Assembly (NCBI RefSeq): GCF_020829595.1 | Contig: NZ_JAIVFW010000007.1 | Location: 62,001 to 126,000, forward strand | DNA from: Nostoc sp. CHAB 5844 | GTDB lineage: Bacteria > Cyanobacteriota > Cyanobacteriia > Cyanobacteriales > Nostocaceae | Direction: 5' to 3' | Length of the DNA stretch: 64,000 nt | Shown: positions 63,311-64,000 of the stretch, one piece after another | Position numbering within the stretch: position 1 is the first letter of the stretch | Layout: each line of letters begins with the position of its first letter | Translations under genes and position numbers: made by a program | The notes under the pieces: model-generated | What the model saw: only the letters and a program-made list of their open reading frames with translations | What the model was told of the DNA's origin: nothing | Database searches by the model: none

Positions 63311-63320
63311 ATCTATAGAT
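63311..63320. promoter_or_regulatory. Palindrome ATCTATAGAT upstream of the LysR gene
   Basis: A perfect 10-bp palindrome 24 bp before the start codon, positioned like a LysR autoregulatory site. Identity as an operator is inferred only. Confidence 0.3.
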
Positions 63321-63479
63321 ATAAAACTAGTATCACTGAACACCTGCAAATGATGCCGTGTCGCTCATATAAAGTTATGAGTTTTAGTATAGAGAAAAAT
63401 CTATTTTCGCTATTAAAAGAAAGATATTTGACTTATAGACTGTAAAAGTTATGATTAACACAACAAGCGAAGCGTAAGA

Positions 63480-63572
63480 TGCCTTCCAGCCAAAGATGAA
63501 TGCTGAATCCTGAATACTGAGAAGAATTTTCCCACAATTCATTCACTCACAATTCACAATTCATCATTCATC
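63480..63572. repeat. CAATTCA/CTGAATA heptamer repeats after ccmO
   Basis: Units such as GCTGAATCCTGAATACTGAG and CACAATTCA... are followed by ATTCATCATTCATCC, reaching the ccmO stop codon. Confidence 0.7.
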
Positions 63573-64000
63573 CTTCCATAATTCTTCGGTAACTTTTGCA
63601 GGTAACTTAGCCAAATCTGGTAACTGAAGTACCTCTAATTCAGCGACTTGCTCCTTAATATTAACTGGCATCTTGATTGGTTGACGTTCTTCTATCCAGC
63701 AGCTTGCTACAGGCAAGGTTTGTTCCAACTCATCCAACGGCCGAGGAATCACCATTACTGCGTTCAATTCCCCAATGCGTTCTGCCTCATACATTCCAGC
63801 TTCCACTGCTACCGCGACATTAGCCACAGAGCCACGAATAATGGCTGTACACAAACCTGCACCAATTTTTTCATACGCTGCCAACTGCACATCAGCAGAT
63901 TTCAACATGGCATCGCAAGCTCCTACCATCGCTGGAAATCCTCGCGTTTCTACTAGTCCAATAGCTAAGTTACTCAGACGACTATAATCTCCTTCCTCCA
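63564..64000 (-). CDS. ccmO: CcmO-like carboxysome shell protein, C-terminal part (5' end beyond window)
   Basis: The frame is open to the right edge. The edge sequence reads LAIGLVETRGFPAMVGACDAML, the opening of a BMC domain, followed by AGLCTAIIRGSVANVAVAVEAG and VMVIPRPLDELEQTLP. Single-domain CcmK proteins end soon after; here an extra tail and residues before the BMC start suggest the second of the two BMC domains of CcmO. CcmO builds the beta-carboxysome shell. An internal ATG at 63929 is not the true start. Confidence 0.8.
   Translation of the reverse strand, partial: EEGDYSRLSNLAIGLVETRGFPAMVGACDAMLKSADVQLAAYEKIGAGLCTAIIRGSVANVAVAVEAGMYEAERIGELNAVMVIPRPLDELEQTLPVASCWIEERQPIKMPVNIKEQVAELEVLQLPDLAKLPAKVTEELWKDE

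Noticed and set aside
3995-64000. CRISPR array in the heptamer repeat tracts
   Set aside because: Units are 7 bp, degenerate and without unique spacers; no cas genes in the window.
1-64000. tRNA or rRNA genes
   Set aside because: No cloverleaf with a T-loop GTTCRA motif and acceptor pairing, and no rRNA stretches, were found in the gaps inspected.

Overview
The window is chromosomal DNA of a cyanobacterium, most likely a filamentous Nostocales (Nostoc/Anabaena/Calothrix type). The evidence is frequent HIP1 octamers (GCGATCGC), chlorophyll synthase, PetP, a CcmO-type carboxysome shell protein, Ycf46, and intergenic regions full of heptamer-type short tandem repeats (AAGTATG, GTCAATA, TGACTAA units) typical of that order. 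The neighbourhood tig-clpP-clpX next to asd-dapA-rnj also resembles, from memory, the Anabaena PCC 7120 arrangement.

Layout. 0-2.5 kb is a small accessory zone: an antitoxin-like ORF, a frameshifted PIN-toxin remnant, a zinc-finger methyltransferase and an intact HicB-HicA pair. 2.5-7.3 kb holds a PucC-like membrane carrier, an inositol-monophosphatase-family enzyme, a zinc alcohol dehydrogenase and small unknowns. 7.4-10 kb (minus strand) is a photosynthesis-related run petP-get3d-chlG. A Uma2 protein follows.

11.2-37.6 kb is a large surface-polysaccharide locus, plus strand except for a GumK-like glycosyltransferase. It starts with genes for a diacetamido uronic acid (WbpA, WbpB, WbpD, WbpE-like; a WecB/WbpI-like 2-epimerase lies at the far end). 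Next come an extended SDR epimerase, two tandem membrane-anchored transglutaminase-like proteins with Fn3-like tails, two asparagine-synthase-like amidotransferases, a Wzm/Wzt ABC exporter, methyltransferases, a sugar formyltransferase overlapping a polysaccharide-deacetylase-like gene, several glycosyltransferases and another SDR. Many joints are ATGA/GTGA overlaps, so long operons are likely. The core (about 16-33 kb) is AT-rich and nearly free of HIP1 sites, suggesting horizontal acquisition or rapid diversification. The inferred product is an exported glycan with acetylated, amidated and possibly N-formylated sugars.

37.7-43.9 kb is mixed: XRE regulator, ribosomal protein S1-type protein, dienelactone hydrolase, GntR regulator, a truncated nitroreductase facing a decayed Uma2 gene, and an alpha/beta hydrolase. 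44-53 kb is core housekeeping: tig-clpP-clpX leftward, asd-dapA-rnj rightward; the divergent tig/asd gap contains a strongly self-complementary rod that may be a structured RNA. 53-60 kb has a five-repeat peptidoglycan-binding protein, an SH3 protein, Ycf46, peptide deformylase and a second Uma2. 59.7-60.5 kb is the wreck of a CHAT/caspase-like gene. The right end has a MuiA-family protein, a CmpR-like LysR regulator and the 3' part of ccmO.

All assignments come from reading translations and sequence by eye; no database search was run.
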